DNA of 6,139 nt from Gammaproteobacteria bacterium (GTDB lineage Bacteria > Pseudomonadota > Gammaproteobacteria > Granulosicoccales > Granulosicoccaceae). Location of the stretch: NCBI GenBank assembly GCA_020444765.1, contig JAGRHW010000220.1:1-6139 (forward strand), given 5' to 3'. A model generated the notes under the pieces. That model did not search any database. It was not told the origin of the DNA and saw only the letters and a list, made by a program, of their open reading frames with translations. The first letter of the stretch is position 1. The number at the start of each line of letters is the position of its first letter. The position numbers and the translations under genes were made by a program. Below are positions 1-6,139 of the stretch, in pieces.

Positions 1-830
1 AGTTCGGCGCCGTATTCGCGAAATTTCTGCAGATCACCCGGGTAATAAAAACCGAATGCCCGATCTCTTGCGATGGCGATCCGTAATCCGGCATATTGAC
101 CGTAATTCTTGTAGTCGGGTTTGAAAGTCAGGGTTTTTGCCGGCCGCTCGGCGGAGCTGGCGATCTCGATTATTTTTTCAAGGTCCAGCGCCGGCGCGAG
201 AAAATCAGCGATGGCGTTGATCTTGTCTTTCGCATCGGCCAGTTCATTACCGGGGATAAGCCCGAGGTGTTCTTCATCGATCGATAAGCCGGGATTTTCG
301 TGGACTGCGCCAAGTACGGGAATCGTGGTGAAATGCTCGACGCTGGCGCGAAGTTTGGCTTCATGCCGCGCGCCGCCGACACGGTTGAGGATGACGCCGG
401 CGATGCGGATATCCGCATCGAACATCTGATAACCGATCAACAGCGGCGCGATACCCCGGGTCATGCCGCGGCAGTCGATAACCAGAATCACCGGTGCCTT
501 GAGTAGTTTGGCGACGGCGGCGTTGCTGTTACTGCCGTCCAGCGCAACACCGTCATAAAGCCCTTTATTACCTTCGATAAGCGAAATGTCGGCGTTCTCA
601 GTGGCCGCGTAAAAGTCCTCAATGACTTCTTCATCGCTTGAGATAAAGGTGTCAAGGTTGGCGCAAGAGCGGTTGGCGGCCAGCGATAGCCAGATCGGGT
701 CGATGTAATCCGGGCCTTTTTTGCAAGGCGCGACATCAAGCCCTCTGCGCGCGAGCAGCGCTGTCAGACCAATTGAGATCGTCGTTTTGCCGGAGGATTT
801 ATGCGCGGCTGAAATAAACATATGGGCCAT
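1..830 (-). CDS. dsrN: DsrN, sirohaem amidase / cobyrinate a,c-diamide synthase-like, 3' end outside window
   Basis: 276 codons are visible without a stop; the gene runs off the left edge. CbiA/CobB-type enzymes are about 450 residues, so roughly the N-terminal 60% is here. Residues 9-17 form a P-loop (AHKSSGKTT). Residues 37-45 are KKGPDYIDP, matching the KxGPDYIDP motif of cobyrinic acid a,c-diamide synthases, and EGNKGLYDG at 86-94 matches the family's EGxxGLYDG. These mark the ATP-binding synthetase domain; the glutaminase domain with its catalytic Cys would lie outside. In dsr clusters this protein is understood to amidate sirohaem to the siroamide used by DsrAB, with glutamine as nitrogen donor, in the cytoplasm. 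The ATG at 830 is chosen because GAGGA lies 7 nt upstream; the Met at codon 4 is less likely. It is the last gene of the block in this window. A true cobalamin-pathway CbiA is the alternative, but the dsr context argues against it. Confidence 0.93.
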   Translation of the reverse strand, partial: MAHMFISAAHKSSGKTTISIGLTALLARRGLDVAPCKKGPDYIDPIWLSLAANRSCANLDTFISSDEEVIEDFYAATENADISLIEGNKGLYDGVALDGSNSNAAVAKLLKAPVILVIDCRGMTRGIAPLLIGYQMFDADIRIAGVILNRVGGARHEAKLRASVEHFTTIPVLGAVHENPGLSIDEEHLGLIPGNELADAKDKINAIADFLAPALDLEKIIEIASSAERPAKTLTFKPDYKNYGQYAGLRIAIARDRAFGFYYPGDLQKFREYGAE

Positions 831-837
831 GGTTGCA

Positions 838-842
838 TCCTC
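838..842 (-). promoter_or_regulatory. Ribosome binding site of dsrN
   Basis: On the minus strand this reads GAGGA, with 7 nt to the ATG at 830. It decides the start of dsrN over the in-frame ATG at 821. Confidence 0.7.
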
Positions 843-855
843 GCGGTAATCCGCG
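842..855 (-). other. Small stem-loop in the dsrP-dsrN gap
   Basis: A perfect 5-bp inverted repeat (CGCGG / CCGCG) encloses a 4-nt ATTA loop in the transcript. It sits between the dsrP stop and dsrN, and its last base is the first G of the dsrN Shine-Dalgarno. There is no U-run after it, so it is not a convincing terminator. It could modulate dsrN initiation or protect a 3' end after processing, but a 5-bp stem can also occur by chance. Confidence 0.35.
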
Positions 856-861
856 CAAGTC

Positions 862-2067
862 TTAGCTGACTTGTGATTCCTCGCTGTCCGCCAGTGAGCT
901 TGGCAGCAAGGGTAACAGCTTCATGGCGAAAACAACGATGCCGATCGAAACCGCTATGCCGCCGATACCCAGCAGAAACTCCCAGATCGACGGAGTGTAG
1001 CTGGCGATCATGCCGTCATAGAAACTGCTGCTGACTTCCTTGCCCGGGAACAAGGTCAGCGGGAATGCCTGGCCGCCGATGATGATGACATACAGAGAAG
1101 AAAACGCACCGAGAAGCACCAGTATACAAGCGAGCACGATCATCTTGCGCTGGCCCTTGAAGCGGTTTGAATAAATAAGATACAGGGGCGCGAGTGTGCC
1201 TATGCCCAGACTGACAAACCAGATCAGAAAGGTATAGATACCACCGTCGAGCAGAATGAACTTTTCCCAGTCCTGATGCTCGGTTGCATAGAGATTGGTG
1301 AGATGATAGACCACAGATATATACAGCACTGAAGCAACGAAGACACCGAGAAGACGGGTCAGTGTCTGGAGAACTTCGTCACCGAGTTGCATTTTCGTGC
1401 CATGGTAGGCAGCCATCAGCACCAGAATGAAAATTGCCAGGCCAAAGGAAAAAGACATGATAACGAACATCGGGCCGAGAATGGCGGCATCATAGCCTTG
1501 CCGGGCGACCAGAAAACCGAAGATTGAACCAGTACCGGTGGTCAGAATGAGGCGCCAGACAAATGCGACCAAACCGGCCTTGGAGCTGTATTCCTGCATG
1601 CGTCGTTCCATCATCAACCACAGGTAAATGCCGGTGATCAGAAAGAATCCGTTATACAGCAGGATATTCCAGGTAAAAATGGATTTGAAATTGTAGTAGG
1701 TCATGGCCACGATCAGACGATCCGGACGGCCCAGATCCAGAACCAAAACCATTAAGCCGCCAGCCAGCAGGGCTATTGCCAGTAACGCCGACAGGCGTCC
1801 GAGCGGTTTGTAGGCTTTTTTGCCGAATACCGAGCCGATCGACGCAACATTAAGTGCGCCAGACGCGGCAACGATCAGAAAAATCGCAAACACATGCGGC
1901 AGACCCCAGACGACCTGGTTGGACATGCCCGTAACATAATGACCTTCGCTTTCCATATGATGGAAGGCGAAAAGCGCCAATACGACGATCAGGCCGATAC
2001 TGCCAAGCAGCGCCAGAAAGCCGTTTGAGCGTCCCTTGATTTCCGAATAGGTGATGAGTGATGCCAT
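862..2067 (-). CDS. dsrP: DsrP, NrfD/PsrC-family integral membrane subunit of DsrMKJOP
   Basis: This 401-residue protein is strongly hydrophobic. About ten membrane segments can be drawn, near residues 15-35, 55-75, 93-112, 130-150, 165-188, 196-221, 240-258, 276-298, 308-330 and 360-382. DLGRPDR at 111-117, followed by NFKSIFTWN at 126-134, is the signature of NrfD/PsrC-type quinone-interacting membrane proteins. Length is close to known DsrP proteins (about 400). Its expected role is to exchange electrons between membrane quinone and the periplasmic DsrO/DsrJ side of the complex. The ATG at 2067 is chosen because GGGGA stands 8 nt upstream and the dsrO stop lies only 2 nt before it. The frame stays open to a TTG at 2082, but that would overlap dsrO and lacks support. 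The C-terminal tail (388-401) is polar and acidic and likely outside the membrane. Confidence 0.95.
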   Translation of the reverse strand: MASLITYSEIKGRSNGFLALLGSIGLIVVLALFAFHHMESEGHYVTGMSNQVVWGLPHVFAIFLIVAASGALNVASIGSVFGKKAYKPLGRLSALLAIALLAGGLMVLVLDLGRPDRLIVAMTYYNFKSIFTWNILLYNGFFLITGIYLWLMMERRMQEYSSKAGLVAFVWRLILTTGTGSIFGFLVARQGYDAAILGPMFVIMSFSFGLAIFILVLMAAYHGTKMQLGDEVLQTLTRLLGVFVASVLYISVVYHLTNLYATEHQDWEKFILLDGGIYTFLIWFVSLGIGTLAPLYLIYSNRFKGQRKMIVLACILVLLGAFSSLYVIIIGGQAFPLTLFPGKEVSSSFYDGMIASYTPSIWEFLLGIGGIAVSIGIVVFAMKLLPLLPSSLADSEESQVS

Positions 2068-2069
2068 GA

Positions 2070-2846
2070 CTAGATTCCCCAATACCGGATGCCGGGATTC
2101 AATCCGAGATCCGCACGTATTTGCGTGCTGCCGAATTTCTGCAATGCCTTGGATATTTCGCTCTCAGGGTCATTGAGATCACCGAAAAGAATCGCGGTTT
2201 TTCCCTGATTGACAGCTTCGGCACAGGCAGGCACGGCGTCGGGTCCGTCTTTGTCCACCCGATGGACGCACATGGTGCAGGCTTCCACGGTTCCCTTGCC
2301 GCGTGGCTCGGTCGGCAACTGATCAGTTACTTTTTCGTGTACGAACGAGCGGGCCTTGTAAGGGCAGGCCATCATGCAATAGCGACAACCAATGCAGATG
2401 TGCTTGTCCACCAATACAATACCGTCGGCACGCTTGAAGCTGGCGCCGGTCGGGCAGACATCTGCGCATGGTGGTGATTCGCAGTGCTGACACATGATCG
2501 GCAGGGTGGTGACATGATCGTTCTCGGTATCCTTGACATGCACCTTACGTATCCATTGGACGTCGGTCGCGGGCCTGTCATGTCCCTTGACGCCGTGTTC
2601 TTTTCTGCAAGCCTGGATAGCCAGCTCGATGTCGTTCTCGCCAAGCTGGTTGGTATCAATCAGCATACCCCAGCGTACCGCGCTCGATACGGCCTGGTCG
2701 GCGGGTTTGGCGGAAGCTTGCCGATAGAGGAAAACCCCCGGCGCCACCGTCGCCACACCGAGTGCTGCGGTTCCGGCGATAAATCCGCGGCGTGAACTGT
2801 TCACGGTAGACGGTGTATCCTGATCGCGAGAAGCTGATTCTTTCAT
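2070..2846 (-). CDS. dsrO: DsrO, Tat-exported periplasmic iron-sulfur subunit of DsrMKJOP
   Basis: The protein has 258 residues. SSRRGFIAG at 17-25, followed by a hydrophobic stretch to about residue 41, is a Tat signal peptide, so the folded, cluster-loaded protein goes to the periplasm. Twelve cysteines remain, in the layout of the DmsB/NrfC ferredoxin-like family: motif II C119-C122-C127-C131, motif III C151-C154-C157-C161, motif IV C190-C193-C208, and a lone C80 that aligns with the last Cys of motif I. The first three Cys of motif I and the last of motif IV (Val212) are absent, which predicts three [4Fe-4S] clusters. It should wire DsrP to DsrJ. The ATG at 2846 lies 4 nt after the dsrJ stop without a clear Shine-Dalgarno, suggesting translational coupling. 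An upstream in-frame TTG at 2888, inside dsrJ, has no Shine-Dalgarno and would push the twin-arginine further from the N-terminus. Confidence 0.95.
   Translation of the reverse strand: MKESASRDQDTPSTVNSSRRGFIAGTAALGVATVAPGVFLYRQASAKPADQAVSSAVRWGMLIDTNQLGENDIELAIQACRKEHGVKGHDRPATDVQWIRKVHVKDTENDHVTTLPIMCQHCESPPCADVCPTGASFKRADGIVLVDKHICIGCRYCMMACPYKARSFVHEKVTDQLPTEPRGKGTVEACTMCVHRVDKDGPDAVPACAEAVNQGKTAILFGDLNDPESEISKALQKFGSTQIRADLGLNPGIRYWGI
2076..2080 (-). promoter_or_regulatory. Ribosome binding site of dsrP
   Basis: The minus strand reads GGGGA, 8 nt before the ATG at 2067. It lies inside the last codons of dsrO, so dsrO and dsrP translation are probably coupled. It excludes the TTG at 2082 as the start. 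Confidence 0.65.
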
Positions 2847-2850
2847 AGCA

Positions 2851-3357
2851 TTATTGGTTGTCTTGCAGTTTTTCAAGAGACGACTCAATCAGCGTTGTTG
2901 CACTGAGTAAAGAGGCAGAAGGATCTGTATCAGACATTTCCGCCGGCGCATGCTGGCCTGTCAAGATAGATTCGCCGGAACCAACCGGTTTGTCGGCGTG
3001 GCACTCAAAGCAGTCGATCTTGACTGCCGCGTAGGTATGACAGGTCGAGCAGAAATGCTCGGGGCTCTCATGCGAGACGAATTGCTGGTTTTCATCCGGC
3101 TGCACATGGCAGGCGATACATTCGACCAGGCTGTGTTTGGAAGTACGTATGCCCTGGTGAATGGTCTGATCGCGCTTGTGCAGGATAAACTCGAAATGGT
3201 TTCGACGCATGACGTCGGTGGGTTCGACGCATTGCTCGCCTTTTGCTTCGGGAATAACCGGCCCAAGACCTTCGGCGGCAGTGCCGTCGAATGACATCGC
3301 CGCCAGCAGGACGGCGATGTTTAAGATGAAACCCGGTCTCGACATTCGCTTTTTCAT
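2851..3357 (-). CDS. dsrJ: DsrJ, triheme cytochrome c subunit of DsrMKJOP
   Basis: The protein has 168 residues. An N-terminal MKKR and a hydrophobic stretch at 9-21 form a Sec signal, which in A. vinosum DsrJ is reported to stay uncleaved as a membrane anchor. Three haem c sites are visible: C80IACH84, C103STCH107 and C116FECH120. Cys43, in the conserved EQCVEPTDVMRRNH stretch, corresponds to the Cys proposed as an unusual axial ligand to one haem in this family. DsrJ acts in the periplasm, passing electrons to or from DsrO, possibly with sulfur chemistry at the Cys-ligated haem. After the last haem a roughly 48-residue tail contains no Cys. The ATG at 3357 is preferred: it puts the basic residues at the very N-terminus and has a weak GGCGG 8 nt upstream. 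A TTG at 3372 would overlap that site. Confidence 0.95.
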   Translation of the reverse strand: MKKRMSRPGFILNIAVLLAAMSFDGTAAEGLGPVIPEAKGEQCVEPTDVMRRNHFEFILHKRDQTIHQGIRTSKHSLVECIACHVQPDENQQFVSHESPEHFCSTCHTYAAVKIDCFECHADKPVGSGESILTGQHAPAEMSDTDPSASLLSATTLIESSLEKLQDNQ

Positions 3358-3365
3358 TTCATTTG

Positions 3366-3370
3366 CCGCC
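3366..3370 (-). promoter_or_regulatory. Probable weak ribosome binding site of dsrJ
   Basis: The minus strand reads GGCGG, 8 nt before the ATG at 3357, in the 21-nt gap after dsrL. It is a one-mismatch Shine-Dalgarno and is used here mainly to prefer the ATG over the TTG at 3372. Confidence 0.4.
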
Positions 3371-3378
3371 AAGAACGT

Positions 3379-5331
3379 TTAGTGGTCACCCAGGGCCATA
3401 TCGATGTAGCCGGTCGGACAGACATCGGAACAAATATGGCAACCGATGCACCGGGTGTAGTCGGTATCGACGTATCGGCCGGTGGTCGACTGGTCTTTCT
3501 TGACCCGGAATACGGCATCCTGCGGGCAGTAGACAACACAGTTGTCGCACTCAAAACACATACCGCAACTCATGCAACGTTCCGCTTCGGCTACCGCGTT
3601 TTCTTCGGGCAGAACTTTCAGGCGTTCCTCGAAATGACCGAGCACCTGTTCGGAATCGGGACCGAACGTTTCGCGTTGATTTCTTGCGACATACGGAAAA
3701 TGGGCAAGGAACATCCGGTCAGTGGAGATGATTTCCTGAGACGAACGGTCTTCAAAATTGTGCACGGCGTAGTCAGCGGACGAGGTACCCCAATGCTGAC
3801 CGTGATCGTATTCGGAGACATTCAGGCCAGACTCGGCAAGCTTTTGCAGCAGGTCGAAGTGGTGCACATCAACCTTAGGCCGTTTTTTCTGATCCGCCTC
3901 ACTGAGATAGTTATGGATGCTTTCCGCAGCGATAGACGCTTGACCTATAGCCGTTGTCAGCAGGTGGGGGCGGATAATATCCCCGGCGACAAAATGTCCC
4001 GGTTTGCCCGGCATCTGGTAAAACGCATCGGCGTCTATCAGTCCGCGGCCGTTGTCGAGTTCTTCAAGTCCAGCCAGATCACCAGACTGACCTATGGCGG
4101 AAACGATAAGGTCGCATTCGATATCGAACTCGGAACCTTCGACCGGAACAGGGCGGCCGCCGTCCATCGTGCATTTCGCCATACGCAGTGCTGTGGCTCG
4201 GCCCTGATCGTTGAGGATGACTTCAAGCGGCATGACACCATCGAGAATAGTCACACCTTCCTTGAGCGCATCTTCCACTTCGTGTTCAGTGGCGGTCATT
4301 TCCGATTGTGGAAACAGTGACGTCAGGGTTACTTCTGCGCCTTCACGTGCAGCTGCATAGGCAGAATCGTGGGCAACATAGCCGCCGATGACGTGCTCGG
4401 GCTGCTCTTCCTCTTTGAGGGTGTTTATTTTGCCCAGCCGCCTGGCGACGGAGACCACGTCGATAGAGGTATCACCACCGCCGACGCAGACCACGCGATT
4501 AGCGGTTACCTGCATGGTTCCCTTGTTGAAGGCTTCAAGAAAGGCGACACCGGAGACGCAGTTGGGCGCGTCACTGTTGGCCACGGGTAAGGAGCGGCCG
4601 GATTTACAGCCGATGGTCCAAAGTATTGCGTCGTATTCCTTTTCGAGCTTTTCGATATCGACATCACGACCCACGCGGGTACCGAGTTGTGTATCGATGC
4701 CGCCCATATCGAGGATGCGCTGAATCTCGTGGTTGAGGTATTCACGCGGTGTACGATAGCCGGGAATTCCATATCGGAACATGCCGCCCAGTTCGTCGTG
4801 GTCGTCGAATACGGTGCTGCCGTAGCCTTTACGGCGCAGTTGATAGGCAGCGGCCAGACCGGCTGGACCACCGCCGACGATGGCGACTTTTTTGCCATTG
4901 AGGGCGGGCGGTTCGGCAAATTTGAAGTTTTGTGCCTTGGCGGTATCGCCAATAAACTGCTCTACGGCGTTGATACCGACGAAATCGTCAACGTTGTTGC
5001 GGTTGCAGCCATCCTGACAGGGTGCCGGGCAAACCCGTCCCATCATTGACGGGAAAGGGTTGGCATCGGTTGAGCGCTGGAAGGCGTATTCCTGCATGCT
5101 GATGTCGGCGGGTGGTTTTTCGATACCCCGGACGATATCCAGATAACCGCGGATATCCTCGCCAGACGGGCAGCTGCCCTGGCACGGAGGTGTGCGATGA
5201 ACATAAACCGGGCATTTATGGGATTCATCCTGGTTGAAAATCTGATCGTTCAGTGACTGCCATTTGTTCTGACCGTCTTCAAAGCGGCGCCAGGTAAGTT
5301 TTTTGTTCATGTCGTCTCTTGACGTTGCCAT
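3379..5331 (-). CDS. dsrL: DsrL, NAD(P)H:acceptor iron-sulfur flavoprotein of reverse Dsr pathway
   Basis: This 650-residue protein is close to the A. vinosum length of about 655. In order: N-terminal GltD-like cluster domain with Cys 40, 50, 54, 101, 105 and 109 (CPAPCQDGC at 101-109); FAD-binding Rossmann motif VAIVGGGPAGLAAA at 149-162, with DELGGMFRYGIP at 179-190; NAD(P)-binding GGGDTSID at 284-291; second FAD contact FVAGDI at 447-452 with TTAIGQASIAAESI to 472; a linker; and a C-terminal two-cluster ferredoxin (C586-C602 and C628-C631-C634-C638). This full-length form with the ferredoxin is the DsrL-1 type found in sulfur oxidisers. It associates with cytoplasmic DsrAB and carries its electrons to NAD(P)+. 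The ATG at 5331 has GGAGG 7 nt upstream; the in-frame ATG at 5310 lacks one. It starts 45 nt after dsrK and ends 21 nt before dsrJ. No frameshift is seen. Confidence 0.96.
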   Translation of the reverse strand: MATSRDDMNKKLTWRRFEDGQNKWQSLNDQIFNQDESHKCPVYVHRTPPCQGSCPSGEDIRGYLDIVRGIEKPPADISMQEYAFQRSTDANPFPSMMGRVCPAPCQDGCNRNNVDDFVGINAVEQFIGDTAKAQNFKFAEPPALNGKKVAIVGGGPAGLAAAYQLRRKGYGSTVFDDHDELGGMFRYGIPGYRTPREYLNHEIQRILDMGGIDTQLGTRVGRDVDIEKLEKEYDAILWTIGCKSGRSLPVANSDAPNCVSGVAFLEAFNKGTMQVTANRVVCVGGGDTSIDVVSVARRLGKINTLKEEEQPEHVIGGYVAHDSAYAAAREGAEVTLTSLFPQSEMTATEHEVEDALKEGVTILDGVMPLEVILNDQGRATALRMAKCTMDGGRPVPVEGSEFDIECDLIVSAIGQSGDLAGLEELDNGRGLIDADAFYQMPGKPGHFVAGDIIRPHLLTTAIGQASIAAESIHNYLSEADQKKRPKVDVHHFDLLQKLAESGLNVSEYDHGQHWGTSSADYAVHNFEDRSSQEIISTDRMFLAHFPYVARNQRETFGPDSEQVLGHFEERLKVLPEENAVAEAERCMSCGMCFECDNCVVYCPQDAVFRVKKDQSTTGRYVDTDYTRCIGCHICSDVCPTGYIDMALGDH

Positions 5332-5338
5332 GGGGGTT

Positions 5339-5343
5339 CCTCC
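5339..5343 (-). promoter_or_regulatory. Ribosome binding site of dsrL
   Basis: The minus strand reads GGAGG, 7 nt before the ATG at 5331. It is the best Shine-Dalgarno in the window, so DsrL may be translated efficiently and independently of dsrK. Confidence 0.75.
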
Positions 5344-5376
5344 GTTTGAGGTGTGCCTTGATTCAGAAATAAAAAG

Positions 5377-6139
5377 TTAAACTTCTTGCCCGTCAAGAAT
5401 AATTGCGTTACTGACGAGTTGATGGACGCTGACTATCTGATCCATCCCGAATTCGTAATAGGGAAGCACTTTGGTAAACTGGCTTTTACAGATAGCGCAA
5501 ATCGCAGCCATATGCGTCACATTGTGATTTACCACCACATGCTTCAATGCTTCCATTCTCGGTAGCGCGCCTTTGACCCGTACTTCCATTAAATCGTCGG
5601 TGAGTAGACCACCGCCGCCGCCACAACAGAATGTCCCTTCCTGGATAGTGTTGGCCGGCATGTCGTAATAGTTGTTACAGACCGCTTTTAAGATCGCTCG
5701 CGGAATCGTAAATTGGCCACCGGGTTCAGAGCCCATGCGTGAAGCACGCGCCACATTGCAGGAGTCGTGGTAGGTGAGTGTCATATGGTCGTTCTGAGAC
5801 TTGTCGAACGTCAGTGCGTTTTTCTGCATCAGATCGTAGGTGAACTCACAAATATGCTGCGGTACCGGGTATTTGGGATCAAGAAAATCAAAGGGGCCGG
5901 CTAATGTATTGAGAAAGCTGTAAGCTACTCGCCAGGCATGGCCGCATTCGCCGAAAACGATGCGTTTGACACCGAGGTCGAGTGCGGCCTGGCGGATTCG
6001 CAGGGCGAGTTTCTGCATGTTTTCATAACTGCCGATAAACATGCCGAAATTGGCGGCTTCCGAGGCGTAGGAGCTGATAGTCCAGCTGACCCCGGCCTGA
6101 TGGAATACCTTGGCATAACCGATCAGTCCGTCGATATGC
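5377..6139 (-). CDS. dsrK: DsrK, HdrD-like CCG iron-sulfur subunit of DsrMKJOP, 5' end outside window
   Basis: The C-terminal 253 residues are visible, about half of a protein that is usually near 520. The open frame continues past the right edge; the Met at 6042 is internal, because the 32 residues before it (GLIGYAKVFHQAG, ASEAANFG) are conserved DsrK sequence. Motifs of the CCG domain are ECGHAWR (visible residues 77-83), HDSC, FCCGGGGGLLTDD, and CAICK near the C-terminus, giving a C-x43-CC-x41-CxxC pattern. In HdrB/HdrD-type proteins this binds a non-cubane or special [4Fe-4S] centre that handles disulfide or thiol substrates. In Dsr systems the presumed partner is DsrC, with DsrK on the cytoplasmic face bound to DsrM. 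The ferredoxin domain expected in the N-terminal half is not in this window. The stop TAA lies 45 nt before dsrL. Confidence 0.95.
   Translation of the reverse strand, partial: HIDGLIGYAKVFHQAGVSWTISSYASEAANFGMFIGSYENMQKLALRIRQAALDLGVKRIVFGECGHAWRVAYSFLNTLAGPFDFLDPKYPVPQHICEFTYDLMQKNALTFDKSQNDHMTLTYHDSCNVARASRMGSEPGGQFTIPRAILKAVCNNYYDMPANTIQEGTFCCGGGGGLLTDDLMEVRVKGALPRMEALKHVVVNHNVTHMAAICAICKSQFTKVLPYYEFGMDQIVSVHQLVSNAIILDGQEV

Noticed and set aside
96..739. Several overlapping open frames on both strands at the left end
   Set aside because: They are out of frame with the continuous 276-codon dsrN reading, which has P-loop and CbiA motifs. They look like frame shadows without family features.
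842..855. Hairpin read as a rho-independent terminator between dsrP and dsrN
   Set aside because: The stem is only 5 bp and no U-run follows in the transcript; dsrN continues in the same direction 12 nt later.
2371..2795. Plus-strand and alternative minus-strand open frames across dsrO
   Set aside because: They overlap the Cys motifs of dsrO in other frames and have no domain or convincing start.
2849..2851. ATG overlapping the dsrJ stop (TAATG)
   Set aside because: It is out of frame with dsrO and meets a stop two codons later, so it encodes nothing.
2886..2888. Upstream TTG start for dsrO
   Set aside because: It has no Shine-Dalgarno, lies inside dsrJ and would add 14 residues before the Tat signal; the ATG at 2846 fits the signal peptide and the junction.
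3382..4320. 312-codon open frame on the plus strand opposite dsrL
   Set aside because: It lies wholly antisense to dsrL, starts at a GTG, shows no recognisable domain and reads as the shadow of a gene whose own motifs are fully conserved.
5332..5376. Possible promoter or terminator in the 45-nt dsrK-dsrL gap
   Set aside because: No -35/-10 pair and no stem followed by a U-run can be made out; only the dsrL Shine-Dalgarno is clear.

Overview
The whole window is one minus-strand block of a reverse (oxidative-type) dissimilatory sulfite reductase gene cluster. Read in the direction of transcription, from the right edge to the left, it holds dsrK (3' part), dsrL, dsrJ, dsrO, dsrP and dsrN (5' part). 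This K-L-J-O-P-N order is the one known from sulfur-oxidising proteobacteria such as Allochromatium vinosum. The presence of dsrL, the dsrN position and the intermediate base composition suggest a sulfur-oxidising gammaproteobacterium. The genus cannot be read from this sequence, and a beta- or alphaproteobacterium with the same cluster is not excluded.

Layout: 5377-6139 is the C-terminal half of DsrK, a CCG-type iron-sulfur protein. 3379-5331 is DsrL, an NAD(P)H-linked iron-sulfur flavoprotein. 2851-3357 is DsrJ, a triheme cytochrome c. 2070-2846 is DsrO, a Tat-exported ferredoxin-like protein. 862-2067 is DsrP, an NrfD-type membrane protein. 1-830 is the N-terminal part of DsrN, a CbiA-type amidase. 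Gaps between genes are 45, 21, 4, 2 and 31 nt, so the genes are almost certainly co-transcribed. No promoter, terminator, tRNA, mobile element or CRISPR array is visible. Both ends of the window cut through genes. For dsrJ, dsrO and dsrP the longest open frames begin at upstream TTG codons, but Shine-Dalgarno spacing, signal peptides or gene junctions favour the internal ATGs used here.

How the genes work together: DsrK, DsrJ, DsrO and DsrP are four of the five subunits of the membrane complex DsrMKJOP (DsrM should lie just beyond the right edge). This complex links a cytoplasmic thiol/disulfide reaction, probably on the DsrC trisulfide, to the quinone pool and to periplasmic redox carriers. 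DsrL passes electrons between cytoplasmic DsrAB and NAD(P)H. DsrN amidates the sirohaem cofactor of DsrAB. Together they support oxidation of stored or persulfidic sulfur to sulfite.

I found no undescribed system: this is a recognisable, intact rDsr module. The most interesting detail is in DsrO. The cysteines it lacks, the first three of motif I and the last of motif IV, are exactly the set that would ligate one complete cluster under the usual pairing rule. This predicts a three-cluster rather than a four-cluster protein.
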